Shown: piece after piece, positions 1 through 8,390 of the stretch
How the letters are laid out: each line of letters starts with the position of its first letter
How positions within the stretch are numbered: position 1 is the stretch's first letter
Source of the DNA: Cupriavidus laharis
GTDB lineage: Bacteria; Pseudomonadota; Gammaproteobacteria; Burkholderiales; Burkholderiaceae
Assembly (NCBI RefSeq): GCF_914271435.1
Contig: NZ_CAJZAI010000017.1
Location: forward strand, 35,914 to 99,913
Length of the DNA: 64,000 bases
Direction of reading: 5' to 3'
Notes under the pieces: model-generated
Told to the model about the DNA's origin: nothing
The model's input: the letters and a program-made list of their open reading frames with translations, nothing else
Databases searched by the model: none
Translations under genes and position numbers: made by a program

Positions 1-953
1 TTGCGGCGCGCGGCGCCGGGCTTGCCTTCGCCATCGGCTGGCGCCGCAGGTTGTCCGGGCTGCGTGGCCGCCGCGTTGCCGGCGCTCGCTGCGTTGGCGC
101 CATACAGCCACGGCAGCACGAATTCGGTCATTTCTGCGGCGGCCTTGACCGGGCGCTCGGCCCGGTGCGCCACGGCGCCGCACAGCGCCTCGATCAGCGC
201 CAGCACTGTGGCATCGGAATTGGCTGAGAGCCGGTTCGCGGCCTGCGCGTAAAGCGCGATATCGGCGATCGGTGCCAGCGGCGAGGTCGGGCCATCGGTC
301 AGCGCCAGCACGCGCGCGCCGCGTGCCTTGGCGCGCTGGGCCAGCACCAAGGTGTCGGACACATAGCGCGGAAACGCAATGGCAATCACCAGGTCGGTAG
401 GGCGCAGCTTGAACAGCTGGCGCGCCGCGTGCGAAGCGCCACCGGCGCCCGCCACCGAAGTCACCATGCGGCAGTGCATTTCCAGCCCGTGCTGCAGCAG
501 CCCCGCCAGGAAACCGCTGGCGCCGAAGCCGGCCACATAGACACGCTCCGCGGCAAGGATGGCGGACACCGCCCGCTCGCACGCATTCGCGTCCAGCGCG
601 CGGCGGGTGGCTTCCAGGTTCGCGGCGGCATCTTCCAGCGATGCGGCGAACACCTCGGCCGCCGTGGCCGGGCGCTCCAGCTCCGAGCGCAGCCGCTCCA
701 CCGGCGCCAGCGTGGCTTCGAAGCCGCGCACCAGTTCGGCGCGGAACTGCGGATAGCCGTCAAACCCGAGCGCCCGTGCAAAGCGGTTGGCCGTGGCGAC
801 CGATACCTGCACCGCCGCGGCGAACTCATCGATACGCATCGTGGCCGCACGGAACGGATTGGCAAGCACGTACTCGGCCATGCGCTGGTGCGCGGGCGTC
901 AGCGCAGGCAGGCTGCGCGCAATGCGTTCGGAGATCGAGGTGCCGTCCGGCAT
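1..953 (-). CDS. MurR/RpiR-family transcriptional regulator (C terminus cut by window edge)
   Basis: The frame opens at ATG 953 and runs off the left edge, so about 317 codons are visible and the stop is missing. Residues 1-75 form an RpiR-type helix-turn-helix (ISERIARSLPALTPAHQR, then VSVATANRFARALGF). Residues about 125-260 form a SIS sugar-phosphate-binding fold beginning YVAGFGASGFLAG. The visible tail after residue 290 is rich in Ala, Gly and Pro. RpiR proteins bind phosphosugars or related ligands and control catabolic genes, and the target here is unknown. Several GAAAAC-type repeats lie just upstream and could be its own operator. It is divergent from the ABC-F gene. Confidence 0.85.
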   Translation of the reverse strand, partial: MPDGTSISERIARSLPALTPAHQRMAEYVLANPFRAATMRIDEFAAAVQVSVATANRFARALGFDGYPQFRAELVRGFEATLAPVERLRSELERPATAAEVFAASLEDAAANLEATRRALDANACERAVSAILAAERVYVAGFGASGFLAGLLQHGLEMHCRMVTSVAGAGGASHAARQLFKLRPTDLVIAIAFPRYVSDTLVLAQRAKARGARVLALTDGPTSPLAPIADIALYAQAANRLSANSDATVLALIEALCGAVAHRAERPVKAAAEMTEFVLPWLYGANAASAGNAAATQPGQPAAPADGEGKPGAARR

Positions 954-978
954 GGGTGTCAGGAGAGCTGGCCGATGT

Positions 979-1056
979 GAAAACAAAGCACCGGCCGTGA
1001 TGTCTGCAATGAAAATTAATTTACACGGAGACCGGGAGGAAGAAAACATAGTTTTC
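979..1056. promoter_or_regulatory. GAAAAC repeats and dyads between the RpiR gene and yheS
   Basis: GAAAAC occurs at 979-984. GAAAATTAATTTAC lies at 1011-1024. A perfect 6-3-6 inverted repeat, GAAAAC-ata-GTTTTC, lies at 1042-1056. The stretch is much richer in AT than its surroundings and sits 25-105 bases upstream of the RpiR start, as expected for an autoregulatory operator and promoter. No binding site is known for this regulator, so the assignment is inference. Confidence 0.45.
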
Positions 1057-1216
1057 ATCATGCAAGGGTAATCCCTAGTGCCCACCGCCAAACGAGCGGG
1101 TCAGCGCCCACGGGAAACGCTACAATGCCGCCCAGCGCCGCATTCCCGGCTGCTGCCCGCGCTTTCGCGTGCTTTTCCGCTGTTTACCCCCGCTTACCGA
1201 CGCTCCTGCCTTCCCC

Positions 1217-3148
1217 GTGATCCGAATCGACCAGCTTGTCCTCCAGCGCGGCACCAAGGTGCTGTTCGACCACACCAGCGTGACGCTCAACCCGGGCGAG
1301 CGCGTGGGCCTCGTCGGCGCCAACGGCAGTGGCAAGTCCACGCTGTTCGCAATGCTGCGCGGCGAGCTGCACCCGGACGGCGGCGACGTGGCGGTGCCCG
1401 CCCAGTGGCGCATCGCCCACGTGGCGCAGGAAACGCCGGCGGTAGCACGTAGTGCTGTGGACTACGTGATCGACGGCGACACGCGCCTGCGCGAGATCGA
1501 AGCCGCCATTGCCGAAGCCCAGGCTGTCGGCGACGGCAGCGCGGAGGCCGAGGCCCACGCCGCCTTTGCCGATGCCGACGGCTACACCGCCCCGGCCCGT
1601 GCCGAGGCCCTGCTGCTCGGCCTGGGCTTCACGCTGACGCAGGTATCGCAGCCGGTGTCGTCGTTCTCAGGCGGCTGGCGCATGCGCCTGAACCTCGCGC
1701 AGGCGCTGATGTGCCCGTCCGACCTGCTGCTGCTCGACGAACCGACCAACCACCTGGACCTTGACGCCATTGTCTGGCTGGAAGACTGGCTCGCCCGCTA
1801 CCCCGGCACGCTGGTCATGATTTCGCACGACCGCGAATTCCTGGACGCGATCTGCAACGTCACTGTCCACATCGAGAACCAGCAGCTGCGCCGCTACGGC
1901 GGCAACTACACGCTGTTCGAGACCCTCCGCCTGCAGCAGATGGCGCAGCAGCAGTCGGCATACGTCCGCCAGCAGAAGGAAATCGCGCACCTGGAATCGT
2001 TCATCACGCGCTTCAAGGCCAAGGCGACCAAGGCGCGCCAGGCACAAAGCCGGGTCAAGGCGCTCGAGAAGATGGAGCGGCTGGCGCCGGTCCACGTCGC
2101 GGCCGGCTTCGCGTTCGAGTTCCGCGAACCCGATGCCGCCCCGAATCCCATGATGGTGCTGGATGGCGTCGACTGTGGCTATGCCGAGGCCGATCCGCCG
2201 GTGACCATCCTGCACAAGCTGGCGCTGTCGATCCAGAACGGCCAGCGCATCGGCCTGCTCGGCGCCAACGGCCAAGGCAAGTCGACGCTGGTCAAGACGC
2301 TGGCGGGCACGCAGGATCCGCTCACAGGCACGCTGCGCCTGGGCAAAGGCCTGCAGATCGGCTACTTCGCCCAGCACCAGTTGGAAACGCTGCGCGACCA
2401 CGACTCGCCGCTGCAGCACCTGGCCCGGCTGGCGCCGGACACGCGCGAGCAGGAGTTGCGCGATTTCCTCGGCAGCTTCAATTTCCGCGGCGACATGGCA
2501 ACTTCGCCGATCGAGCCGTTCTCGGGCGGCGAAAAGGCACGGCTCGCGCTCTCCCTGATCGTCTGGCAGAAACCCAACCTGCTGCTGCTCGACGAACCGA
2601 CCAACCATCTGGACCTAGACACGCGCGAGGCGCTGACCATGGCGCTCGCGCAGTTCGAAGGCACGCTGATCCTGGTCTCGCACGACCGCCACCTGCTGCG
2701 CGCCACCGCCGACCAGTTCATGCTGGTCGCCGATGGCACCATCAAGCCGTTCGACGGCGACTTGGACGACTACCGCGACTGGCTGCTGCAGCAGGCCGCG
2801 GCCAAGCGCAATGCTGCCGCGGCCGCGCACCAGGCGGAATCAGGCGGTGCTGCGACCGCGGTCAACCGCAAGGACCAGCGCCGCGCCGAAGCGGACGAGC
2901 GCCAGCGCCTCGCGCAACTGCGCAAGCCGTTGACGAAGGAACTCGATAAGGTGGAAAAGCGCATGACGGTGCTGCAGGCCGCCAAGACGGAGATCGACCA
3001 GTTCATGGCCGACGAGACCAGCTATGCCGATGCCAACAAGGCGAAGCTGATGGAAATGCTCAAGCGCCAGGGCGAGGTCAACGGCGAGCTGGAAACGCTG
3101 GAAGAGAAGTGGCTGGAACTGCAGGAGCAGATCGAGCAGATTGCGTAG
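1217..3148 (+). CDS. yheS: ABC-F family ATPase, YheS type
   Basis: This soluble tandem-ATPase protein of 643 residues has no membrane segments. ABC-F proteins act on the ribosome, and YheS itself is poorly understood. The first ATPase domain has Walker A GANGSGKST, signature FSGGWRMRL and Walker B LLLLDEPTNHLDLD. The P-site linker region includes KATKARQAQSR. The second domain has GANGQGKST, FSGGEKARL and LLLLDEPTNHLDLD, followed by a charged C-terminal extension. It aligns from end to end with what I recall of E. coli YheS (637 aa). GTG 1217 is chosen because VIRIDQLVLQRG then matches the YheS N terminus. An upstream in-frame start at 1169 would add 16 unrelated residues. Confidence 0.9.
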   Translation: MIRIDQLVLQRGTKVLFDHTSVTLNPGERVGLVGANGSGKSTLFAMLRGELHPDGGDVAVPAQWRIAHVAQETPAVARSAVDYVIDGDTRLREIEAAIAEAQAVGDGSAEAEAHAAFADADGYTAPARAEALLLGLGFTLTQVSQPVSSFSGGWRMRLNLAQALMCPSDLLLLDEPTNHLDLDAIVWLEDWLARYPGTLVMISHDREFLDAICNVTVHIENQQLRRYGGNYTLFETLRLQQMAQQQSAYVRQQKEIAHLESFITRFKAKATKARQAQSRVKALEKMERLAPVHVAAGFAFEFREPDAAPNPMMVLDGVDCGYAEADPPVTILHKLALSIQNGQRIGLLGANGQGKSTLVKTLAGTQDPLTGTLRLGKGLQIGYFAQHQLETLRDHDSPLQHLARLAPDTREQELRDFLGSFNFRGDMATSPIEPFSGGEKARLALSLIVWQKPNLLLLDEPTNHLDLDTREALTMALAQFEGTLILVSHDRHLLRATADQFMLVADGTIKPFDGDLDDYRDWLLQQAAAKRNAAAAAHQAESGGAATAVNRKDQRRAEADERQRLAQLRKPLTKELDKVEKRMTVLQAAKTEIDQFMADETSYADANKAKLMEMLKRQGEVNGELETLEEKWLELQEQIEQIA

Positions 3149-3176
3149 GGGTTCGAGTCCCCTCCCTGCACCACCA
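3147..3176 (+). other. tRNA 3'-end-like segment overlapping the yheS stop
   Basis: Starting inside the yheS TAG is a perfect T-arm mimic. A 5-bp stem AGGGG/CCCCT closes a TTCGAGT loop, and CCCTGCA plus CCACCA follows. No acceptor 5' half, D arm or anticodon arm lies upstream, because that sequence is yheS coding DNA. The 3' strand is two bases longer than standard tRNA geometry allows before CCA. It is therefore a fragment or a mimic, not a functional tRNA. Confidence 0.45.
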
Positions 3177-3202
3177 TGCAGAAGATCGTGGTGATAAAGA
3201 AG

Positions 3203-3235
3203 AACCGGCGCATTTTGCGCCGGTTTCTTTTTATT
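3203..3235 (+). terminator. Rho-independent terminator after yheS
   Basis: A 10-bp stem AACCGGCGCA/TGCGCCGGTT with a TTT loop is followed by a T-rich run. It lies 55 bases after the yheS stop and just before the convergent dsbB stop. The opposite side has only a broken A tract, so it should work better for yheS than for dsbB. Confidence 0.85.
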
Positions 3236-3240
3236 TTCCC

Positions 3241-3726
3241 TCAACGGAAATTCTTCTCCCGCCGGATCAACCCCACCGCCAGCGTCAGCGTCAGGATGAA
3301 CAGCCAGATCAGCGACCACGCCGGCACCGACAGCCCCAGCACCGGCGGCAGCGGTGCCGTGCACAGCCCGTCCGAATAGAAAAGCAGTGGCAGCACCTTG
3401 GCCGTCGGCAAGGCATTGACCCAGTTCTCAAGCGGATCGATGCCGCAGCTCGCCTTGGGGTTCAGCAGCAGCGACACGTGATACACGGCCACGGCAATGC
3501 CACCGACGCCGGACAGCATGCCCAGCCCCTGCCACAGCGAACGCGTGTTCTGCGCAACGGCGGCCAGCAGCGAGAACAGGCCGATGCCAATAAACGCGAA
3601 CCGCTGCATGATGCACAGCGGACAAGGCTGGTAGCCCTTTTCAATCTGCAGGTAGAGCGCAAAGCCGACCAGCCCGAATGAGATGATGGCGATCAGCAGG
3701 AAATAGGCGCGGGAATTGGCTTGCAT
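3241..3726 (-). CDS. dsbB: Disulfide bond formation protein B
   Basis: DsbB is an inner-membrane quinone reductase that reoxidises periplasmic DsbA. The 161-residue product has four hydrophobic segments. It has both required cysteine pairs: C35-P-L-C38 in the first periplasmic loop and C94/C122 in the second, matching the CVLC and C104/C130 pairs of E. coli. ATG 3726 (MQANSRAYFLL) puts the first membrane helix at the N terminus. A longer frame to 3891 would prepend a polar, Arg-rich stretch atypical of the family. No dsbA is nearby. Confidence 0.92.
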   Translation of the reverse strand: MQANSRAYFLLIAIISFGLVGFALYLQIEKGYQPCPLCIMQRFAFIGIGLFSLLAAVAQNTRSLWQGLGMLSGVGGIAVAVYHVSLLLNPKASCGIDPLENWVNALPTAKVLPLLFYSDGLCTAPLPPVLGLSVPAWSLIWLFILTLTLAVGLIRREKNFR

Positions 3727-4028
3727 AAGCGGGCTTGCATCAACGATAAAACGGATCGGGATCACGGTTGCAGGCACGGGTCCGTGCCGGCTGTTGGTCG
3801 GCATTATTACCGATTTTGCGAAATGTGCTCTGCCGCACATGAGGAAACGCCGGGCCCGGCCCTGTGGCGGATTGCCGCAGGGTCGCCGCAAGCTCAGCGG
3901 GGACGGCGGGCAACGGCCTCCCAGCCGGCGAGTATCGATCTTCTGGCGGCAACCGGCGCATAGTCGTCATCGCGCCATTGGCGCAAGCGCAGGCGCGTGG
4001 TCTCGATTTCGATCGGACCGGCCATCGG
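3727..4028. other. Gap between radA and dsbB
   Basis: These 302 bases separate two minus-strand genes. They should hold the dsbB promoter. I found no convincing hairpin terminator for radA and no recognisable gene. Confidence 0.4.
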
Positions 4029-5393
4029 TCAGTCGAGATGGCGCACGCGATCGATGGCCTGTTCGATGCGCTCGACCGCGATCACCTCCAGTCCGTCGAT
4101 CCTTTGCTTGGGCGCGTTGGCCTTGGGGATCACAGCCAGCGTGAAACCGAGCTTCGCCGCTTCCTTCAGGCGTTCCTGCCCGCGCGGGCTGGGACGGATT
4201 TCCCCGGCCAGGCCCACCTCGCCGAACACGACCAGGCCACGCGGCAGCGGCTTGTTGCGCATCGACGAGTGGATCGACAGCAGCACGGCCAGGTCGGCCG
4301 CGGGCTCGGTAATCTTCACGCCGCCAACTGCATTCAGGAACACGTCCTGGTCAAAGCAGGCAATGCCCGCATGCCGGTGCAGCACCGCCAGCAGCATGGC
4401 CAGCCGGTTCTGTTCGAGGCCCACGGCGAGGCGCCGCGGGTTGGGCACGTTGGCGGTATCGACCAACGCCTGCACTTCCACAAGCAGCGGGCGCGTGCCT
4501 TCCTGCGTCACCAGCACGCAGGAGCCCGGCACCGTCTCTTCATGCTGCGACAGGAACAGTGCCGACGGATTGCTGATGCCGCGCAAGCCGCGCTCCGTCA
4601 TGGCGAACACGCCCAGTTCGTTGACGGCGCCGAAACGATTCTTGAAGGCGCGGATCAACCGGTGCGAGGAATGCGTATCGCCTTCGAAATACAGCACGGT
4701 ATCGACGATGTGCTCCAGCACGCGCGGGCCGGCCAGGCTGCCTTCCTTGGTGACGTGACCCACCAGGATGATGGTGGTGCCGCTGCTCTTGGCAATGCGC
4801 GTGAGCTGGGCCGCGCATTCACGCACCTGTGCGACCGAGCCCGGCGCCGAGGTCAGCGCCTCGGAGTACAGCGTCTGGATGGAGTCGATCACCGCTACCT
4901 CGGGCTTTTCGACCTCCAGGGTGGCCTGGATCTTCTCCAGCTGAATCTCGGCCAGCAGCCCGAGTGTCGGGCTTTCCACGCCCAGGCGCTGCGCACGCAG
5001 CGCAATCTGGGCGCCGGATTCTTCGCCGCTCACATAGAGCACCCGCCGCTGCCCGGCCAGGTTGGCGAGCGCCTGCAGCAGCAGCGTCGACTTGCCGATG
5101 CCCGGATCGCCACCGATCAGCACCACCCCGCCCGCCACCAGCCCGCCGCCGAGCACGCGGTCGAACTCGTCGATGCCGCTGGAGAAGCGCGGCACGTCCG
5201 CGGCTTCGATCTCGGAAAGCTTGCGCACCATGGCCGATGCCGCCAGCGGCTGGAAGCGCTTGCCCGCGCTGCTGCTTTCCGCCACGGTCTCGACCAGCGT
5301 GTTCCACTGCTGGCAGTGCGGGCACTGGCCGGCCCAGCGCGGCAAGGTGCCGCCGCATTCGGTACAGGTGTAGACGGTCTTGGTCTTGGCCAA
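4029..5393 (-). CDS. radA: DNA repair protein RadA
   Basis: RadA is a RecA-like ATPase that drives branch migration of recombination intermediates. The 454-residue product has an N-terminal zinc finger (C10-x2-C13 and C24-x2-C27). Walker A GDPGIGKST is at about 95-103. The RadA-specific KNRFG motif is at about 255, followed by a Lon-protease-like C-terminal domain (PRRLAVGLEQNR onward). I chose TTG 5393: it gives MAKTKTVYTCTECGG, the usual family start, and is preceded by AAGGA seven bases upstream. Longer GTG starts lack support. It lies 100 bases downstream of alr on the same strand, so co-transcription is likely. Confidence 0.93.
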   Translation of the reverse strand: MAKTKTVYTCTECGGTLPRWAGQCPHCQQWNTLVETVAESSSAGKRFQPLAASAMVRKLSEIEAADVPRFSSGIDEFDRVLGGGLVAGGVVLIGGDPGIGKSTLLLQALANLAGQRRVLYVSGEESGAQIALRAQRLGVESPTLGLLAEIQLEKIQATLEVEKPEVAVIDSIQTLYSEALTSAPGSVAQVRECAAQLTRIAKSSGTTIILVGHVTKEGSLAGPRVLEHIVDTVLYFEGDTHSSHRLIRAFKNRFGAVNELGVFAMTERGLRGISNPSALFLSQHEETVPGSCVLVTQEGTRPLLVEVQALVDTANVPNPRRLAVGLEQNRLAMLLAVLHRHAGIACFDQDVFLNAVGGVKITEPAADLAVLLSIHSSMRNKPLPRGLVVFGEVGLAGEIRPSPRGQERLKEAAKLGFTLAVIPKANAPKQRIDGLEVIAVERIEQAIDRVRHLD

Positions 5394-5438
5394 CGGGAGA
5401 TCCTTGAAGGTAAGTGCCAGGCAAGTGCCGGAAACGCT

Positions 5439-5468
5439 ACGGCCGGCCACCACAGGGCGGCCGGCCGT
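5439..5468 (-). repeat. Inverted repeat between alr and radA
   Basis: ACGGCCGGCC (5439-5448) and GGCCGGCCGT (5459-5468) form a perfect 10-bp stem with a 10-base loop. No T run follows on either strand, so this is not a standard terminator. It could attenuate or process the alr-radA transcript. Confidence 0.5.
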
Positions 5469-5493
5469 CAGGACAGATCGCTGAGAGCAGCGC

Positions 5494-6615
5494 TCAGGCC
5501 AGCAGCGGCGAGGCGCTGTCCGACGCGGTGATGGTGGCCACGGTAGTCGGCACCCGCGGCGCCAGCGCGCACATCAGCTCGTAGCCGACCGTACCGCTGG
5601 CCTGGGCGATATCGTCGATCGGCAGGCCCTGGCCCCACAGCGTGACCGGGCTGCCGGCCCTGGCCTTGGGGCACGGCCCCAGGTCCACGCACAGCATGTC
5701 CATGGAAACGCGGCCCAGCAGTTCGGTGCGCACGCCGTCGACCAGCACCGGGGCTCGGTTCTCGCCCCAGCCGGTGGCGTGGCGCGGGTAGCCGTCCGCA
5801 TAGCCACAGGCCACCACGCCGATGCGCATCGGCCGCTCGGCAGTGAACATGGAGCCGTAGCCGACCGTATCGCCGGGCTGCAGGTCCTGCACGGCAATCA
5901 GTTCACTGTGCAGCGACATGGCAGGCTGCAGGCCGACACCAGCGATGTCGGCCTCGCAGCCAGTGGGCGATGCGCCATACAGGATGACGCCGGGCCGCAC
6001 CCACGCCCGGTGTGCCTCCGGATGCCACAGCACCGCGGCCGAGTTCGACAAGCTGGCCTCGCCCGGCAGGTTCGCCGTGGCGGCGTCGAAGGTCTCGACC
6101 TGGTGGGCGATGCCGCGCGGGCTGTCGGCATCCGAGAAATGGGTCATGTGGACGATACTGCCCACACACGGCATGGCGCGCGCGCGTTCCCACGCCGCGC
6201 GGTATTGCGACGGATGGAAACCCAGGCGGTTCATGCCCGTGTTGAGCTTGAGCTGGATTGCCAGCGGGCCTTTCGGGCGTGCGGTCTCCAGCATCCGGAG
6301 CTGCTCTTCACAATGCACCGCGGTAGTGAGGCGGTATTGTTCCAGCAGCGGCACGTCCTGCGGCTGGAAAAAGCCCTCCAGCAGCAGGATGGGGCCCTGC
6401 CAGCCAAGGTCGCGCAGCTGTACGGCCTCATTCAGGTCAAGCAGGCCGAAACCGTCGGCCGCGCGCAGGCCGGCAAAGACACGGCGGATGCCATGGCCGT
6501 AGGCATTGGCCTTGACCACGGCCCACACGCGGGAACCAGGCGCGTGGCGGCGGGCGACCTCCAGGTTGTTGGCAATGGCGGGTTGGTGGATGACGGCGTG
6601 GATCGGTCTTGGCAT
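5494..6615 (-). CDS. alr: Alanine racemase
   Basis: This PLP enzyme interconverts L- and D-alanine for peptidoglycan. The 373-residue product has the PLP lysine K35 in VVKANAYGHG and the GYGS motif at 252-255 that carries the catalytic tyrosine. The C-terminal beta domain includes GYADGYPRHA. Length is normal for the family. It is divergent from lplT and upstream of radA on the same strand. From sequence alone I cannot tell whether it is the biosynthetic (Alr) or catabolic (DadX) form. No dadA lies beside it. Confidence 0.93.
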   Translation of the reverse strand: MPRPIHAVIHQPAIANNLEVARRHAPGSRVWAVVKANAYGHGIRRVFAGLRAADGFGLLDLNEAVQLRDLGWQGPILLLEGFFQPQDVPLLEQYRLTTAVHCEEQLRMLETARPKGPLAIQLKLNTGMNRLGFHPSQYRAAWERARAMPCVGSIVHMTHFSDADSPRGIAHQVETFDAATANLPGEASLSNSAAVLWHPEAHRAWVRPGVILYGASPTGCEADIAGVGLQPAMSLHSELIAVQDLQPGDTVGYGSMFTAERPMRIGVVACGYADGYPRHATGWGENRAPVLVDGVRTELLGRVSMDMLCVDLGPCPKARAGSPVTLWGQGLPIDDIAQASGTVGYELMCALAPRVPTTVATITASDSASPLLA

Positions 6616-7070
6616 GAAGTGACATCTCGCAAGGCTTGCATCGCTGTCCCTGGCAGAATCCTTCAGACGCCACGGTGTGAGTCGAACGTCATGTCCTGCA
6701 GTATATGCACCAGATCAGGGAAGACCCGGTCTGCGGCCAGCGATGCGCAGTCGTTATTTGAACACATCTGTGGCCGCCCACCGGGAAATCCCGGGGAATC
6801 GCAGCGTGCCCCCGCTGTCAAACTGGCGCCTTTGCGGATTCGGGATTGTCGTGTTTTCGTGATATAAAGCCGGACGCTAAGGCCATGTTCTAAACGCGAA
6901 GCAATATGTCAATGACGGTCAGGCAAGCCGCGCGACGCCACGACGCCACGCATCCGACACAGTTCGACACGGCCGCAGCCCAGGGTCCCCTGCAACAAAC
7001 CATGGCCGCGCCGCTGGGCGTAGCCCTTCCCATAGCGCACGCAGAACGCGATGGAGACAAAGTCGAAAGC
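6616..7070. other. Divergent promoter region alr / lplT
   Basis: This region must hold promoters for both alr and lplT. An in-frame extension of lplT to ATG 6906 is open but reads as a polar, low-similarity leader. I see no defined operator or RNA element. Confidence 0.35.
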
Positions 7071-8390
7071 ATGAAGAAGGGTTTTTATACCATCATGGCC
7101 GCGCAGTTTTTTTCGTCGCTGGCCGATAACGCGCTGCTGATCGCCGCCATTGCCCTTCTCACCGAGTTGCATTCCCCGCAGTGGATGACGCCGCTGCTCA
7201 AGCTGTTCTTCGTTCTCTCCTACGTCGTCCTGGCCGCCTTCGTCGGCGCGTTCGCCGACTCCATGCCCAAGGGCCGGGTGATGCTCATCACCAACGCCAT
7301 CAAGATCACGGGCTGCGCCATCATGATGTTCGGGCTGCACCCGTTGCTGGCCTACGGCATCGTCGGTTTTGGCGCGGCCGCGTACTCGCCGGCCAAGTAC
7401 GGCATCCTGACCGAGCTGCTGCCCCCGGAAAAGCTGGTGATGGCCAACGGCTGGATCGAAGGGCTGACCGTGGGATCGATCATCCTGGGCACTGTGGTGG
7501 GCGGCGCGCTGATCTCCGTACACATTTCGCAGATCCTGCTGCACTTTGACATCCCTTACGTCGACACTGGCATCAATACCCCGGCTGAAGCCGCAATGGT
7601 GGTGATCATGCTGTTCTACGTGATCGCCGCCGTCTTCAACCTGTTCATCCCCGATACGGGCGCCCGCTACCCCCAACAGGAAAAGAACCCGATCAAGCTG
7701 ATCGCGGAGTTCGGCGACTGCTTTGTCGCACTGTGGCGCGACAAGCTCGGCCAGATCTCGCTGGCCGTGACCACGCTGTTCTGGGGCGTGGGCGCCACAT
7801 TGCAGTTCATCGTGCTGAAGTGGGCGGAGAAATCGCTGGGGCTGAACCTGTCTCAGGGCGCCCTGCTGCAGGCCGTGGTCGCGGTGGGCGTGGCCGTCGG
7901 CGCCATCATGGCAGCGGCACGCATTCCGTTGCGCAAGTCGCTGTCCGTGCTGCCCTTCGGCGTGGCCATGGGCGCCACCGTGATGCTGATGGCTTTCTAC
8001 ACCAAGGACGCCATGCCGCACGTAACGGTGGACGTAGCGGGCCTGCACATGCCGCTGTACATGGCCATCGCCTACATCTTCCTGATGCTGGTGGGTGCCA
8101 TGTCCGGCTATTTTGTCGTGCCGATGAACGCACTGCTGCAGCACCGCGGCCACGTCCTGCTCTCGGCCGGCCATTCCATCGCCGTGCAGAACTTCAATGA
8201 GAATGTCTCAGTGCTGCTGATGCTGTGCCTGTATGCATTGCTGATCAAGCTGAACGTGCCGATCGGCATAGTGATCGTCGCGCTGGGCTTGTTCATCTGC
8301 ATCACCATGCTGCTGGTCATGAAGGTGCACCGGTACAACATGCGCACCTTCAACTCGCTCGCCATGATTGGCGAGGACAAGCATCACTAG
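7071..8390 (+). CDS. lplT: Lysophospholipid transporter LplT (MFS)
   Basis: LplT flips lysophospholipids across the inner membrane for reacylation. From ATG 7071 the product has 439 residues and about 12 hydrophobic helices. It resembles E. coli LplT throughout, for example ADNALLIAAIALLTE, GFGAAAYSPAKYGILTELLP and SGYFVVPMNALLQHRG. In enterobacteria lplT is followed by the acyltransferase gene aas. Here no aas partner is adjacent. The start is uncertain: ATG 6906 would add 55 polar residues, and 7071 fits the family N terminus better. Confidence 0.88.
   Translation: MKKGFYTIMAAQFFSSLADNALLIAAIALLTELHSPQWMTPLLKLFFVLSYVVLAAFVGAFADSMPKGRVMLITNAIKITGCAIMMFGLHPLLAYGIVGFGAAAYSPAKYGILTELLPPEKLVMANGWIEGLTVGSIILGTVVGGALISVHISQILLHFDIPYVDTGINTPAEAAMVVIMLFYVIAAVFNLFIPDTGARYPQQEKNPIKLIAEFGDCFVALWRDKLGQISLAVTTLFWGVGATLQFIVLKWAEKSLGLNLSQGALLQAVVAVGVAVGAIMAAARIPLRKSLSVLPFGVAMGATVMLMAFYTKDAMPHVTVDVAGLHMPLYMAIAYIFLMLVGAMSGYFVVPMNALLQHRGHVLLSAGHSIAVQNFNENVSVLLMLCLYALLIKLNVPIGIVIVALGLFICITMLLVMKVHRYNMRTFNSLAMIGEDKHH

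Noticed and set aside
3120..3176. A complete small tRNA at the yheS end
   Set aside because: Only the T arm and CCA-like end are convincing. There is no anticodon arm or D arm, the total is about 57 bases, and most of it is coding sequence.
3864..5531. A 555-codon plus-strand open frame antisense to radA
   Set aside because: radA is unmistakable on the other strand. In GC-rich DNA the antisense frame stays open because stop codons are rare. The product is Arg/His/Gln-rich with no family features.
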